Positions 17,841 to 26,923 of a DNA stretch of 64,000 nucleotides are shown here, in pieces. The position numbers and the translations under genes were made by a program. This DNA is from an uncultured Macellibacteroides sp. (GTDB taxonomy: Bacteria; Bacteroidota; Bacteroidia; Bacteroidales; Tannerellaceae): positions 1,550,001 to 1,614,000 of the forward strand of contig NZ_OY762974.1 of the NCBI RefSeq assembly GCF_963667135.1, written 5' to 3'. Under the pieces are notes generated by a model. That model was not told the DNA's origin, made no database searches, and was given only the letters and a program-made list of their open reading frames with translations. Each line of letters opens with the position of its first letter. Position 1 is the stretch's first letter.

Positions 17841-20606
17841 TTAATGGGCTTCAAGCCAGTTGAAACCCTCGCCACAGTCGGCAATGAGAGGAACTCTTAG
17901 CTTGTAAGCGCCCTCCATTTCTTCCAGAACGATCTTTTTCACCTTTGCCATTTCGTCTTTATAAACATTAAAGTTGAGTTCGTCATGTACCTGAAGAACC
18001 ATCTTGCTTTTCAGATTTTCTTCTTCGAAACGTCCGAATATTCGTACCATGGCCATCTTGATAATGTCGGCGGCACTTCCCTGAATAGGGGCATTGATGG
18101 CATTTCGTTCGGCATATCCGCGTACAACGGCATTCCCTGAATTAATATCCGGGAGGAAGCGTTTACGTTTAAATATAGTTTCCACATATCCCTTTTCTTT
18201 TGCCAGTTGAATACATTCATCCATATAGGCTTTGATGCGCGGATAAGTCTGAAAGTACCCATCAATAAGTTCTTTTGCTTCACCCCGAGGGATGGTGAGG
18301 CGCTCGGATAAGCCAAATACCGAGATTCCATAGATAATACCGAAGTTGGCGGTTTTGGCCTTTCTTCGCATATCGCTTGTTACCATTTCCAATGGTACAT
18401 TGTATATTTTAGCTGCTGTAGCCGCGTGAATATCCGCTCCGCTGTTGAAGGCCTCTATCATGTGGGGGTCTTCGCTAAGATGAGCCATAATGCGAAGTTC
18501 GATTTGGGAATAGTCGGCAGAGAAAAACAGGCAATCTGCATTGTCGGCCGTAAAGGCTCTCCGTATCTCTTTTCCCATTTCGTCACGTATGGGAATGTTC
18601 TGCAAGTTTGGATTGCTTGACGACAATCTACCTGTAGCTGTTACCGTTTGGTTGAACGAGGTGTGTATCTTGCCTGTTTTACGATTAATAAGTTCAGGCA
18701 AAGAGTCGATGTAGGTGCTAAGCAGTTTCTTTATACCCCTGTACTCAAGCAGTTTACCTATTATAGGATGCTTTGAACGTAACTTCTCAAGGGTCTCTTC
18801 GTTGGTTGTGTAGTTGCCGGTCTTGGTTTTCTTTGCCTTGTCCATTATCTGTAACCGATCGAAAAGTATTTCACCCACTTGTTTGGTGGAATTGATATTG
18901 AAAGGCATGCCTGCCAGCGCATAGATTTCTTCTTCGAGGGATATAAGTGCTGCCGTGAGTGTCCGTGAGGATTGCTTCAGCGCTTCAATGTCGAGGGTAA
19001 TCCCTGTTACTTCAATTTCCTCGAGCACGTAGATGAGTGGCATCTCCATATCGAAGAAGAGCGACTCAAGTCCTTCTTTCTTTAAGACTGGTGCAAAGTA
19101 GTTTTTAAGCTGCAATGTTATGTCGGCATCTTCCGCTGCATATTCTGCCACTTGTTCCACAGGAACGTCGCGCATGGTCAACTGATTTTTCCCTTTCGGT
19201 CCGATCAGCGTTTCTATGGAGACCGGTTTATATTTCAAATAGGTTTCCGACAAATAATCCATGTTGTGGTGCAATTCAGGATTGAGAAGGTAATGGGCAA
19301 TCATGGTATCGAAAAGAGGACCGCTTACCTTCACATCATACTTGCGCAGTACAACCATATCGAATTTGATATTTTGTCCGATCTTCTGAATTTTTTTATT
19401 TTGCAGTGCCTCGGCAAAATGACTGACAACTTTCTTAGCTTCGTCGTAATTTGCTGGAACAGGTACATACCAGGCTTCATTTTCCTTCACGGCAAACGAC
19501 ATTCCTACCAATCCTGCTGTAAGGGGATCTATACTGTCGGTCTCTGTGTCAAAAGCAAAATAATCCTGACTCGCCAAAAACGCCCCTAACGAATGTCTTT
19601 TGTCTTCATTATCAATAAGATGATATGTGTGCGGGGTGCTTTTTATGTCTCTGAGATTTGAATATTTTTCTTCTTCTGTAACCTCGTCCGTAAATATCGC
19701 AAAGAGATCACCTTGAATCGGAGCCTTGTTTACGGGTTTGGGAGCTTCACCTTCCAGTTTAGTAAGGAATCCTCTGAATTCTAAATTAGTGTAAATTTCC
19801 TTTAATTTTTCTGTATCTGGATTTTCCCGAATGCAACCTTTGGCATCGAATTGAATGGGAACATCTATTTTGATGGTAGCCAGAAAACGGGAGAATATAA
19901 TTTGTTCTTTGTTCTCTTCGATCTTCTTTTTAAGGGCTCCTTTTAGTTGGTCGGTGTTAACCAGCAAATTGTCAATGCTCCCAAACTCGGCAAGTAATTT
20001 CTGAGCTGTCTTTTCTCCGACTCCCGGACAACCGGGAATATTATCGGAAGAGTCTCCCATGAGTCCAAGTAAATCTATTACCTGTTCGGTGGAGGTAAGG
20101 TCGTATTTAGCCAACACCTCCGGAATACCCATAGTCTCGTAGTCTCCGCCAAACTTAGGGCGGTACATAAATATATGTTCGCTCACAAGCTGACCATAGT
20201 CTTTATCGGGAGTCATCATGTACACCTCGAAGCCTTCTTGTTCGGCTTTTTTGGCAATTGTTCCTATAACATCATCCGCTTCATAACGGGGAACCTCAAG
20301 TATGGGAATGTTATAAGCTTTTATAATGTCTTTTATAATGGGAACCGACTGTCGGATTACTTCGGGAGATTCTTCCCTTTGAGCTTTGTATTGTTCAAAG
20401 GCTTCGTGGCGGAAGGTTGGACCCGACGGATCGAAACCCACTGCTATGTGTGTCGGATTTTCCCGCCTTAACACATCTTCGAGAATATTTATAAAACCAA
20501 ATATGGCCGACGTATTCATTCCTTTGGAGTTGATACGTGGGGCTTTAATAAAGGCGTAATATGATCTGTAGATCAGCGCGTAGGCATCTATGAGGAAAAG
20601 CTTCAT
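17841..20606 (-). CDS. polA: DNA polymerase I with intact 5' nuclease and proofreading domains
   Basis: I start the gene at the ATG at 20606, which gives the usual MKLFLIDAYALIYRSYYAF; the frame extends 8 codons upstream. The 5'-nuclease domain covers ~1-290 (DPSGPTFRHEAF, VPRYEADDVIGT, LMGDSSDNIPGCPGVGEKTA). The 3'-5' exonuclease is intact: FAFDTETDS (Exo I), GQNIKFDM (Exo II) and YAAEDADI (Exo III). Polymerase motifs are DYSQIELRIMAHLS (A), RRKAKTANFGIIYG (B) and LQVHDELNF (C). At ~921 residues it is normal length. It fills gaps and removes RNA primers in replication and repair. It is divergent from the polyprenyl synthase gene, with 99 bp between start codons. Confidence 0.98.
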   Translation of the reverse strand: MKLFLIDAYALIYRSYYAFIKAPRINSKGMNTSAIFGFINILEDVLRRENPTHIAVGFDPSGPTFRHEAFEQYKAQREESPEVIRQSVPIIKDIIKAYNIPILEVPRYEADDVIGTIAKKAEQEGFEVYMMTPDKDYGQLVSEHIFMYRPKFGGDYETMGIPEVLAKYDLTSTEQVIDLLGLMGDSSDNIPGCPGVGEKTAQKLLAEFGSIDNLLVNTDQLKGALKKKIEENKEQIIFSRFLATIKIDVPIQFDAKGCIRENPDTEKLKEIYTNLEFRGFLTKLEGEAPKPVNKAPIQGDLFAIFTDEVTEEEKYSNLRDIKSTPHTYHLIDNEDKRHSLGAFLASQDYFAFDTETDSIDPLTAGLVGMSFAVKENEAWYVPVPANYDEAKKVVSHFAEALQNKKIQKIGQNIKFDMVVLRKYDVKVSGPLFDTMIAHYLLNPELHHNMDYLSETYLKYKPVSIETLIGPKGKNQLTMRDVPVEQVAEYAAEDADITLQLKNYFAPVLKKEGLESLFFDMEMPLIYVLEEIEVTGITLDIEALKQSSRTLTAALISLEEEIYALAGMPFNINSTKQVGEILFDRLQIMDKAKKTKTGNYTTNEETLEKLRSKHPIIGKLLEYRGIKKLLSTYIDSLPELINRKTGKIHTSFNQTVTATGRLSSSNPNLQNIPIRDEMGKEIRRAFTADNADCLFFSADYSQIELRIMAHLSEDPHMIEAFNSGADIHAATAAKIYNVPLEMVTSDMRRKAKTANFGIIYGISVFGLSERLTIPRGEAKELIDGYFQTYPRIKAYMDECIQLAKEKGYVETIFKRKRFLPDINSGNAVVRGYAERNAINAPIQGSAADIIKMAMVRIFGRFEEENLKSKMVLQVHDELNFNVYKDEMAKVKKIVLEEMEGAYKLRVPLIADCGEGFNWLEAH

Positions 20607-20678
20607 CGTTTTAACACGTTTTAGAAACATAAACTTCGGTAAATGTACGAAAATTCTCGCTTACTTGTAAGTTTTTGC

Positions 20679-20696
20679 TACTTTTGCATATCTTTG
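20679..20696 (+). promoter_or_regulatory. Two overlapping -7 type boxes of the polyprenyl synthase gene
   Basis: TACTTTTG (20679-20686) and TATCTTTG (20689-20696) both match TAnnTTTG. For the second, a TTG at 20665-20667 is 21 bp upstream, the expected -33 spacing. They lie just before the ATG at 20706, implying a very short leader. Confidence 0.6.
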
Positions 20697-20705
20697 AAGC
20701 TTAGT

Positions 20706-21680
20706 ATGAATACACGTAGTAAAATAGAGGAGCCGGTAGCTAAGGAGTTTCTGCAATTTAATGATGAATTTGCTGATTCTCTTAAAAGTGAGACACGCAG
20801 ATTGCAGTCGGCTATCGACCAGATCCAGCATGCAGTTGGTAAACACGTCCGTCCGTTGCTGGTGCTTCTGACAGCTAAAGCGTGTGGGAAGATTACAGAT
20901 AACACGATAAATGTAGCGGTTCTGCTTGAGCTGCTTCATACCGCGACGTTGATTCATGACGATGTAATCGATGAAACCAAGGAAAGGAGAGGTTTACCTT
21001 CTCTGAATGCGATTTTTGATAACCGCATTTCTGTGTTGGTTGGCGATTATATTCTTTCTTCTGCACTTATCCGCGCCATTAAAACCCGCAATCTTCAGAT
21101 TATATCCATTGTTTCCAATCTTGGACGCGATCTTTCTGAAGGGGAGATCAAACAACTGGAGACTGCCGAAGAATCTATCGTGGATGAAGAGGCGTATATG
21201 CAGGTAATTAAAAAGAAGACGGCTACCTTGTTGGCCGCCTGTACGGAAACTGGAGCCATTTGTGCCGATGCATCTGCCGAAATTATCGAAAAAAGTAAGC
21301 TCTTTGGCGAATATCTTGGTTACTGTTTTCAGATAAAGGATGATATTTTCGACTATTATAAAAATAAAGACTTAGGAAAACCTACCGGAAATGATATTCG
21401 TGAAGGAAAAGTTACCTTACCATTGCTTTATGCTTTAAAAACGGCTGATCCTTCTGCTGTTGCCTCGTACATGGATTTGTTGCGTAAAAAGGAATTCACG
21501 CAGGAACAGATAGAAATGCTTATAGCCTTTGCTATTAATAATGGTGGGATAGAGTATGCCACCAAATGTATGAAAGAATATCATGCCAAAGCTGTTGAAA
21601 TTCTTGCGAGCTTTCCGGATTCAGAAGCGAAAGCGGCCTTGATTTTACTTGCAGATTATATTATAGAACGTACAAAATAA
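20706..21680 (+). CDS. ispB: Trans-isoprenyl diphosphate synthase (long-chain, octaprenyl type)
   Basis: Begins at the ATG at 20706; the open frame goes on upstream but would run through the promoter boxes. The ~324-residue enzyme has the first aspartate-rich motif DDVIDETKERRG (with the preceding LHTATLIHDDV) and the second QIKDDIFDYYKNKDLGKPTGND, both complete. The length and FARM-region residues fit enzymes making long chains, typically for menaquinone side chains; exact chain length is not readable. The gene symbol is by analogy. A bidirectional terminator follows, with the stop codon inside its stem. Confidence 0.9.
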   Translation: MNTRSKIEEPVAKEFLQFNDEFADSLKSETRRLQSAIDQIQHAVGKHVRPLLVLLTAKACGKITDNTINVAVLLELLHTATLIHDDVIDETKERRGLPSLNAIFDNRISVLVGDYILSSALIRAIKTRNLQIISIVSNLGRDLSEGEIKQLETAEESIVDEEAYMQVIKKKTATLLAACTETGAICADASAEIIEKSKLFGEYLGYCFQIKDDIFDYYKNKDLGKPTGNDIREGKVTLPLLYALKTADPSAVASYMDLLRKKEFTQEQIEMLIAFAINNGGIEYATKCMKEYHAKAVEILASFPDSEAKAALILLADYIIERTK

Positions 21681-21718
21681 AAGAGGGTAGATCAGATGTC
21701 TGATTACCCTCTTTTATT
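21676..21718. terminator. Bidirectional terminator between ispB and deoC
   Basis: A perfect 14-bp stem, AATAAAAGAGGGTA with TACCCTCTTTTATT, and an inner ATCAGA/TCTGAT stem. The ispB stop codon lies in the left arm. Both strands carry A/T runs outside, suiting the convergent genes. Confidence 0.9.
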
Positions 21719-21767
21719 CTATTGCTTTGCTGACTTTTTTTGATGAATAGTCAGCAACTATTTCATT

Positions 21768-22631
21768 TTATTTTCCCAAACGGTTTTCGATATCTTTGAC
21801 AAGGCTGCTTGCTCCTATACGGAACAGTTCTTTATTCAACCAATCTTCACCCAGTTTCTCCTTAACAATGGTATAATATTGAACAGCTTCTTCTGCGGTA
21901 CGTACGCCTCCGGCAATTTTAATTCCCACTTTCTTACCAGTTAATGTATGGTAGGCACGGATGGTTTCACAGATTGTAAATACTGCTTCAGGTGTAGCTC
22001 CCGGATATCCTTTTCCTGTTGAAGTTTTAATGAAATCGGCTCCGCTGTAAAGAGCCATTACAGTAGCCCGTTGAATGTTGTTGGCTGTAGCCAATGCGCC
22101 TGTCTCCAGAATTACCTTTAGTTTCGAATCCCTGCATGTATCTTTCAGTTCTGAAAGTTCCTCCGATAGTTCCTCGTAATTTTCTTCCATAAAGTAGCCG
22201 AGATTCATTACAACATCTATTTCATCTGCACCGTCTGCTACCGCTAACGCTGTTTCGGCAATCTTTATTTCGGTGAAAGTCTGAGATGAAGGGAATCCTC
22301 CTGCAACTGATGCAATGGCTACGTCTTGCGCAGTCAGGGCCTGTTTTACGGTATCAATAAAAAGGGGATAGGTACAAATTGCCGCCACATTGGGAACGTC
22401 TGGACGAGTTCCTTCGAAATCGTTTACGCTATCTACCAGTTTCCATATGCTCTCTTTGCTGTCGAGACTGGTTAACGAGGTTAAATCGATGCATCCGTGG
22501 ATTACTTTTAAAACTTCAGGCGTAAAGTTTGCCTGAGAATTCTTTTCTATTAGGGCATTTACCTGAGCCGATATTTTTTCGTCGGGTAGGGGAGCCGCGT
22601 ATTTACTGAATGCTTCCTGATACTTGTCCAT
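21768..22631 (-). CDS. deoC: Deoxyribose-phosphate aldolase
   Basis: A 287-residue class I aldolase that splits 2-deoxyribose-5-phosphate into acetaldehyde and glyceraldehyde-3-phosphate. The Schiff-base lysine region is GADFIKTSTGKGYPGAT, and the second active lysine is in KKVGIKIAGGVRT; DEIDVVMNLGYF carries the conserved Asp. The N-terminal ~50 residues are somewhat longer than in the shortest homologues. It is the last gene of a leftward run (mnmG, ade, uvrC, dtd, mazG-like, deoC) with tight spacing (2 bp to the upstream gene), linking purine/nucleoside salvage to this cluster. Confidence 0.96.
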   Translation of the reverse strand: MDKYQEAFSKYAAPLPDEKISAQVNALIEKNSQANFTPEVLKVIHGCIDLTSLTSLDSKESIWKLVDSVNDFEGTRPDVPNVAAICTYPLFIDTVKQALTAQDVAIASVAGGFPSSQTFTEIKIAETALAVADGADEIDVVMNLGYFMEENYEELSEELSELKDTCRDSKLKVILETGALATANNIQRATVMALYSGADFIKTSTGKGYPGATPEAVFTICETIRAYHTLTGKKVGIKIAGGVRTAEEAVQYYTIVKEKLGEDWLNKELFRIGASSLVKDIENRLGK

Positions 22632-22633
22632 TT

Positions 22634-22966
22634 CTATAATTTTGAATTGTTTTTATGTCTTTCCTTATCTCTTGTCGTTTTCTTTTCCAGATTTTTGCGA
22701 AATGCTTCCGTCAGATCTACACCTGTTTGATTTGCAAGGCAGAGTAATACCCATAGAACATCTGCCATTTCATCGCCTAAATCATGGTTTTTGTCGCTTT
22801 CCTTAAAGGATTGTTCGCCATAGGTGCGAGCCATGATTCGCGCAAGTTCGCCTACTTCTTCGGTAAGAATAGTCATATTTGTAAGCTCGTTAAAATAGCG
22901 GACACCATAGGTTTTAATCCAATTATCCACTAGTTTCTGGGCGTCTTGAATGGTAATATTTTCCAT
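22634..22966 (-). CDS. MazG-like nucleotide pyrophosphohydrolase
   Basis: A 110-residue all-alpha NTP pyrophosphatase of the MazG superfamily. The metal-binding pattern is TEEVGELAR (E-x-x-E helix) and LGDEMADVLWVLLCLAN (E-x-x-D helix). Such small enzymes hydrolyse NTPs or dNTPs to monophosphates as house-cleaning. It is 1 bp from dtd and 2 bp from deoC, so it is co-transcribed with both. Exact substrate cannot be inferred. Confidence 0.9.
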   Translation of the reverse strand: MENITIQDAQKLVDNWIKTYGVRYFNELTNMTILTEEVGELARIMARTYGEQSFKESDKNHDLGDEMADVLWVLLCLANQTGVDLTEAFRKNLEKKTTRDKERHKNNSKL

Positions 22967-22967
22967 T

Positions 22968-23420
22968 TTATTCTTTGTTTTGAGAGTCGATAACGATTGT
23001 AACCGGTCCGTCGTTAAGTAATGCTACCTTCATGTCTGCTCCAAATATTCCTGTACCAACAGGTTTGCCAAGTTCAAGCCCCATTTCTTCGCAAAATGAC
23101 TCATACATTGGTATGGCTTTGTCGGGTTTGGAAGCTTTAATGTATGATGGACGGTTCCCTTTTTTGGTCGACGCGTGCAGTGTAAACTGACTTATAACCA
23201 GTATATCCCCGTTTGTTTCTACGACAGAGCGGTTCATTACGCCGTTTTCATCGTCGAATATCCGTAGATTAACCACCTTTTTAGTAAGCCAAACGACGTC
23301 TTCTTCAGTGTCCCTGTCTTCTATTCCTAACAGGACCAACAGTCCACTTCCAATTTCGGATTTTACCTTTCCATCGATGGTAACTGAAGCATGCTTTACC
23401 CGTTGTATAACTGTTCTCAT
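22968..23420 (-). CDS. dtd: D-aminoacyl-tRNA deacylase
   Basis: A 150-residue DTD enzyme that frees tRNAs mischarged with D-amino acids or glycine. The two signature motifs are SQFTL (VISQFTLHAS) and the cis-proline GPVT (LNDGPVTIVI). The N-terminus MRTVIQRVKHASVTIDG is standard. The uvrC stop is 6 bp upstream. Confidence 0.97.
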   Translation of the reverse strand: MRTVIQRVKHASVTIDGKVKSEIGSGLLVLLGIEDRDTEEDVVWLTKKVVNLRIFDDENGVMNRSVVETNGDILVISQFTLHASTKKGNRPSYIKASKPDKAIPMYESFCEEMGLELGKPVGTGIFGADMKVALLNDGPVTIVIDSQNKE

Positions 23421-23426
23421 AGCAAA

Positions 23427-25244
23427 CTATTTCTCTTTTATTATCTTTAATCCTTCAAGCAATACGTTTGTTTTGGCCACTCCAATCAGTTGCCTGAGCT
23501 CTTCTTGCGATGCCTCGCGAATTCGCTTTACACTTTTGTATTGCTTCAAAAGTACAACTTTTGTCTTTTCCCCGATCCCTTTTATTAGATCTAATTCGGA
23601 AATAGTCTGCTTTTTGCTTCGAAGCGAACGGTGGAAAGTTATTCCGAATCGGTGCGCTTCGTCTCGTAATTGCTGTATTACTTTCAGTGTTTCCGAATTT
23701 TTATCCAGGATTAAGGGGATAGGATCACCCGGAAAGAAGATTTCTTCGAGCCGTTTTGCTAATCCTACAATGGTAATTTTGCCAAGCAAGTCCAGTTCCC
23801 GTAGTACTTCGGTTGCGGCATTAAGCTGTCCTTTTCCACCGTCAATGATGATTAGTTGGGGAAGGGGAGCCTCTTCTTCCTTTAATCGGGTATAACGGCG
23901 GGTAACAACTTCTATCATGGATGCAAAATCGTCCGGACCTTCCACTGTTTTAATATGAAAGTGTCGATAATCTTTCTTTGCCGGTTTGGCTTTTTTAAAT
24001 ACAACGCAGGCTGCTACTGGATTTGTTCCCTGGATGTTTGAGTTGTCGAAACACTCAATATGCATTGGTAATTCATGCATGTGCAGGTCTTTTTGCATGG
24101 TACTTAGGATGCGCGTGGTGCGTTGTTCCGGATTCAGCTTTTCAGCCTGTTTTAGCCTGTCGACTTTAAACTGTTTAACGTTTTGAAGGGACAGATCCAG
24201 CAGTTTTTTCTTGTCTCCTTTTTGAGGAATAAAGAAGGAAACCTGGCTCATAAGCTCTATATCCGGAAGAAAAGGTACGATTATTTCGCGTGCCTGACTC
24301 TTAAATCGGGTACGCATTTCAATTATCCCTAGTCCTAATAACTCTTCTTTAGCCTCATCTAACCGTTTTTTGTACTCGAAGGTATAGGCTTGTACAATGG
24401 CTCCGTTTCCGATGTGAAGGTAGTTGATATAGGCTGAACGTTCGTTTTCATCGAAAGAAAACACGTCGATGTTGTGCAAAGAAGGGGTTACTACGGTTGA
24501 TTTTGATCTGTAATTTTCTATGGCAAGGTAGCGCTCTTTTACCTTTTGTGCTTCTTCGAAACGAAGTTCGGAGGCAAGTTGCTGCATTTCATCGTAGAGT
24601 ATTTTACTTACTGTCGAGATGTTTCCCTTTAAAATTTCTTTGATTTCTCCTATATTTCGATTGTAGTCTGCCGAACTTTGAAGCCCCTCACATGGACCCA
24701 GGCAGCGTTTAATGTGATACTCCAGGCAAACTTTATATCTTCCCTGAGCGATGGATTCGGGTGTTAACGGGTATTTGCAAGTGCGAATTGGATATAATTC
24801 TTTAATCAGATGAAGCATGACCTTTGCTGTAAATAACGATGGATACGGACCAAAGTATTGAGATCCGTCCCGAACGATATTTCTTGTTTGAAATACTCGG
24901 GGAAAATACTCGTTCTTGATAACGATGGAAGGGTAGGTTTTGTCGTCTTTAAGCAGTACATTATACCTTGGGTGATACTCTTTGATCAGATTATTCTCAA
25001 GCAAAAGGGCATCTTCTTCCGTATCTACGACAATATATTTAATATCCCGGATGTGTTTTACAAGCACCCTCGTCTTATTATTGTCGTGTTCTTTGTTAAA
25101 GTAGGAATTAACCCGTCGTTTCAGGTTCTTTGCTTTTCCGACATATATAATTGTTCCCTTTTCATCGTAGTATTGATAACATCCCGGTTTTTCGGGAAGT
25201 ATTGCCAATAGAGACGAGAAATTTGTATCCCTTTCTTTTGTCAT
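23427..25244 (-). CDS. uvrC: Excinuclease ABC subunit C
   Basis: A 605-residue nucleotide-excision nuclease. The GIY-YIG domain is at the N-terminus (GCYQYYDEKGTIIYVGKAKN), a UVR motif follows (MQQLASELRFEEAQKVKERY), then the RNase H-like 5' incision domain (HIECFDNSNIQGTNPVAACV, and IIDGGKGQLNAA) and C-terminal helix-hairpin-helix motifs (IKGIGEKTKVVLLKQYKSVK). The ATG overlaps the stop of the upstream adenine deaminase gene by 4 bp, indicating translational coupling. It cuts on both sides of lesions marked by UvrAB. Confidence 0.98.
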   Translation of the reverse strand: MTKERDTNFSSLLAILPEKPGCYQYYDEKGTIIYVGKAKNLKRRVNSYFNKEHDNNKTRVLVKHIRDIKYIVVDTEEDALLLENNLIKEYHPRYNVLLKDDKTYPSIVIKNEYFPRVFQTRNIVRDGSQYFGPYPSLFTAKVMLHLIKELYPIRTCKYPLTPESIAQGRYKVCLEYHIKRCLGPCEGLQSSADYNRNIGEIKEILKGNISTVSKILYDEMQQLASELRFEEAQKVKERYLAIENYRSKSTVVTPSLHNIDVFSFDENERSAYINYLHIGNGAIVQAYTFEYKKRLDEAKEELLGLGIIEMRTRFKSQAREIIVPFLPDIELMSQVSFFIPQKGDKKKLLDLSLQNVKQFKVDRLKQAEKLNPEQRTTRILSTMQKDLHMHELPMHIECFDNSNIQGTNPVAACVVFKKAKPAKKDYRHFHIKTVEGPDDFASMIEVVTRRYTRLKEEEAPLPQLIIIDGGKGQLNAATEVLRELDLLGKITIVGLAKRLEEIFFPGDPIPLILDKNSETLKVIQQLRDEAHRFGITFHRSLRSKKQTISELDLIKGIGEKTKVVLLKQYKSVKRIREASQEELRQLIGVAKTNVLLEGLKIIKEK

Positions 25245-26878
25245 ACGAATAACGTGGTAAAACTAAATTTATCACCGTTAAAAAGCCCTTTGTCTCCTAG
25301 TTTTAACGAAGGAATAACAAGCAGGCTCATAAAAGCGAGGGTCATCTGCAATGAGCTTAATGTAGAACCCAGGTCCTGCATTTTGCTTTCAAGAATTCTG
25401 TAAGTAGCATCGATTTCATCGAGTGGAAGCGGACTAAGCAGTCCGGCTATTGGTAAAGACAGTGTAGTTGTCTCTTTTCCATTTACTACAGTTATTCCTC
25501 CTTGCTGTACGATGACTTCGTTAATTGCTGTTGCCAGTTCTTCTTCTGTACATCCAATAGCGATTATATTGTGACTGTCGTGAGTTATGCTCTGGGCTAC
25601 TGCTCCCCGTTTTAATCCGGTTCCTTTTATGAATCCAATGGATAGGGGCGCTTTTTGGTAACGATTTACTACCACGATCTTAATAATATCGGTTGAAGTA
25701 TCAGAAATTGCCATTCCTTCTTTTACTGCAGTTGGAACAATTTCTTCCGAAGTATCCAGGTTTCCGTCTGTGCATACTATAACCCGCATCTTATCTGAAA
25801 TGGCTTTTACCTCCAGTTCTTTCATTGTGATTGGTAGAGCATGGAATTTGTTTATCGGAACTACGTCCTTTACTGGAAAATGAATATCTTTTCCATTGTA
25901 TATACATTCTCCTTTTACAAAGGTCTCTTTTATGTTCAGCGCTTTAAGATCGTCGATGATAATAAAATCGGCAGAATCACCTTCTTGCAGGAAACCAATC
26001 GGCATGCCGTAATGCTTTGCCTGATTATAGGAAGAGGCCCGTAATACATCATACAGATCATAACCAAGATCAAGAGCCCGTTTTACAAGTCCGTTTATAT
26101 GACGTTCCAATAACGTGTTTGGGTGAATGTCGTCACTGCATAACATCACTTTTTCTGGAAATTCCTTAATAAGGGGATGAAGTGCGTTGAAGTTTTTGGC
26201 AGCACTGCCTTCACGTATTTGAACGAACATTCCTTGTCTGCATCTTTCTTCGCCTTCTTCAAGTGTCGAACATTCGTGATCTGTGCTAATTCCTTTTTGT
26301 ATATAGTCAGATAAAGCCTCCCCTTTACCGTTAGGAAAATGACCGTCTATTGGCTTGCCGGTTTCTCGTGCAGCTTTTATTTTATTTATTACTTCGGCAT
26401 CGTTTCCTAATACGCCCGGATAGTTCATCATTTCTGCCAGGAAATGCAGGTCGTCTCTTTGGAGTAATGTCTTGGTTGTGGCCGCATCGATAATTGCACC
26501 GGAAGATTCAAATGGGGTAGCAGGTACACACGACGGAACGCCTATCCAATAATAGAAAGGAAGTCCCTCAGCGTTGTTGACCATGAAATCGATGCCCTCG
26601 ACTCCTAATACATTTGCAATTTCATGGGGATCAGCAACGATTCCAATTGTTCCATGCTTGCATGCAGCCGCCCCGAAGTTGGCCGGGGTACACATGCTGC
26701 TTTCAATATGAACATGGGCATCAATAAATCCCGGAAGTATATATTGATTTTCTATTGATCCTGTCTTCTGTATATGGAAAATCTTCCCATCTTTTAGCGT
26801 AATGGAGGCTCCATAGGTTTCACGTTTAATGATATCAACCAGGTTTCCCTTTATTGTTTTTATTGTTTCTTTGCCCAT
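25241..26878 (-). CDS. ade: Adenine deaminase (amidohydrolase family)
   Basis: A 545-residue AdeC-type enzyme that converts adenine to hypoxanthine. The metal-binding segment is LPGFIDAHVHIESSMCTPAN, followed by AVADPHEIANVLG-like GIVADPHEIANVLGVEG; later GHFPNGKGEALSDYI and MLCSDDIHPNTL match the family. The C-terminal adenine-deaminase domain carries TVVNGKETTTLSLPIAGLLSP. It is placed between mnmG and uvrC. The C-terminal end overlaps the uvrC start (ATGA). Confidence 0.95.
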   Translation of the reverse strand: MGKETIKTIKGNLVDIIKRETYGASITLKDGKIFHIQKTGSIENQYILPGFIDAHVHIESSMCTPANFGAAACKHGTIGIVADPHEIANVLGVEGIDFMVNNAEGLPFYYWIGVPSCVPATPFESSGAIIDAATTKTLLQRDDLHFLAEMMNYPGVLGNDAEVINKIKAARETGKPIDGHFPNGKGEALSDYIQKGISTDHECSTLEEGEERCRQGMFVQIREGSAAKNFNALHPLIKEFPEKVMLCSDDIHPNTLLERHINGLVKRALDLGYDLYDVLRASSYNQAKHYGMPIGFLQEGDSADFIIIDDLKALNIKETFVKGECIYNGKDIHFPVKDVVPINKFHALPITMKELEVKAISDKMRVIVCTDGNLDTSEEIVPTAVKEGMAISDTSTDIIKIVVVNRYQKAPLSIGFIKGTGLKRGAVAQSITHDSHNIIAIGCTEEELATAINEVIVQQGGITVVNGKETTTLSLPIAGLLSPLPLDEIDATYRILESKMQDLGSTLSSLQMTLAFMSLLVIPSLKLGDKGLFNGDKFSFTTLFV

Positions 26879-26897
26879 TCTTAATTCTTAATTGTTT

Positions 26898-26913
26898 AGT
26901 TTCACGTGGAACA
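26898..26913. other. parS: parS-like ParB binding site
   Basis: AGTTTCACGTGGAACA, in the 45-bp gap after mnmG. It matches the widely used parS consensus TGTTTCACGTGAAACA at 14 of 16 positions, including the full CACGTG core. ParB-parS sites mark the origin-proximal chromosome, and mnmG is often origin-proximal in bacteria. Confidence 0.55.
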
Positions 26914-26923
26914 ATTATCCTAT

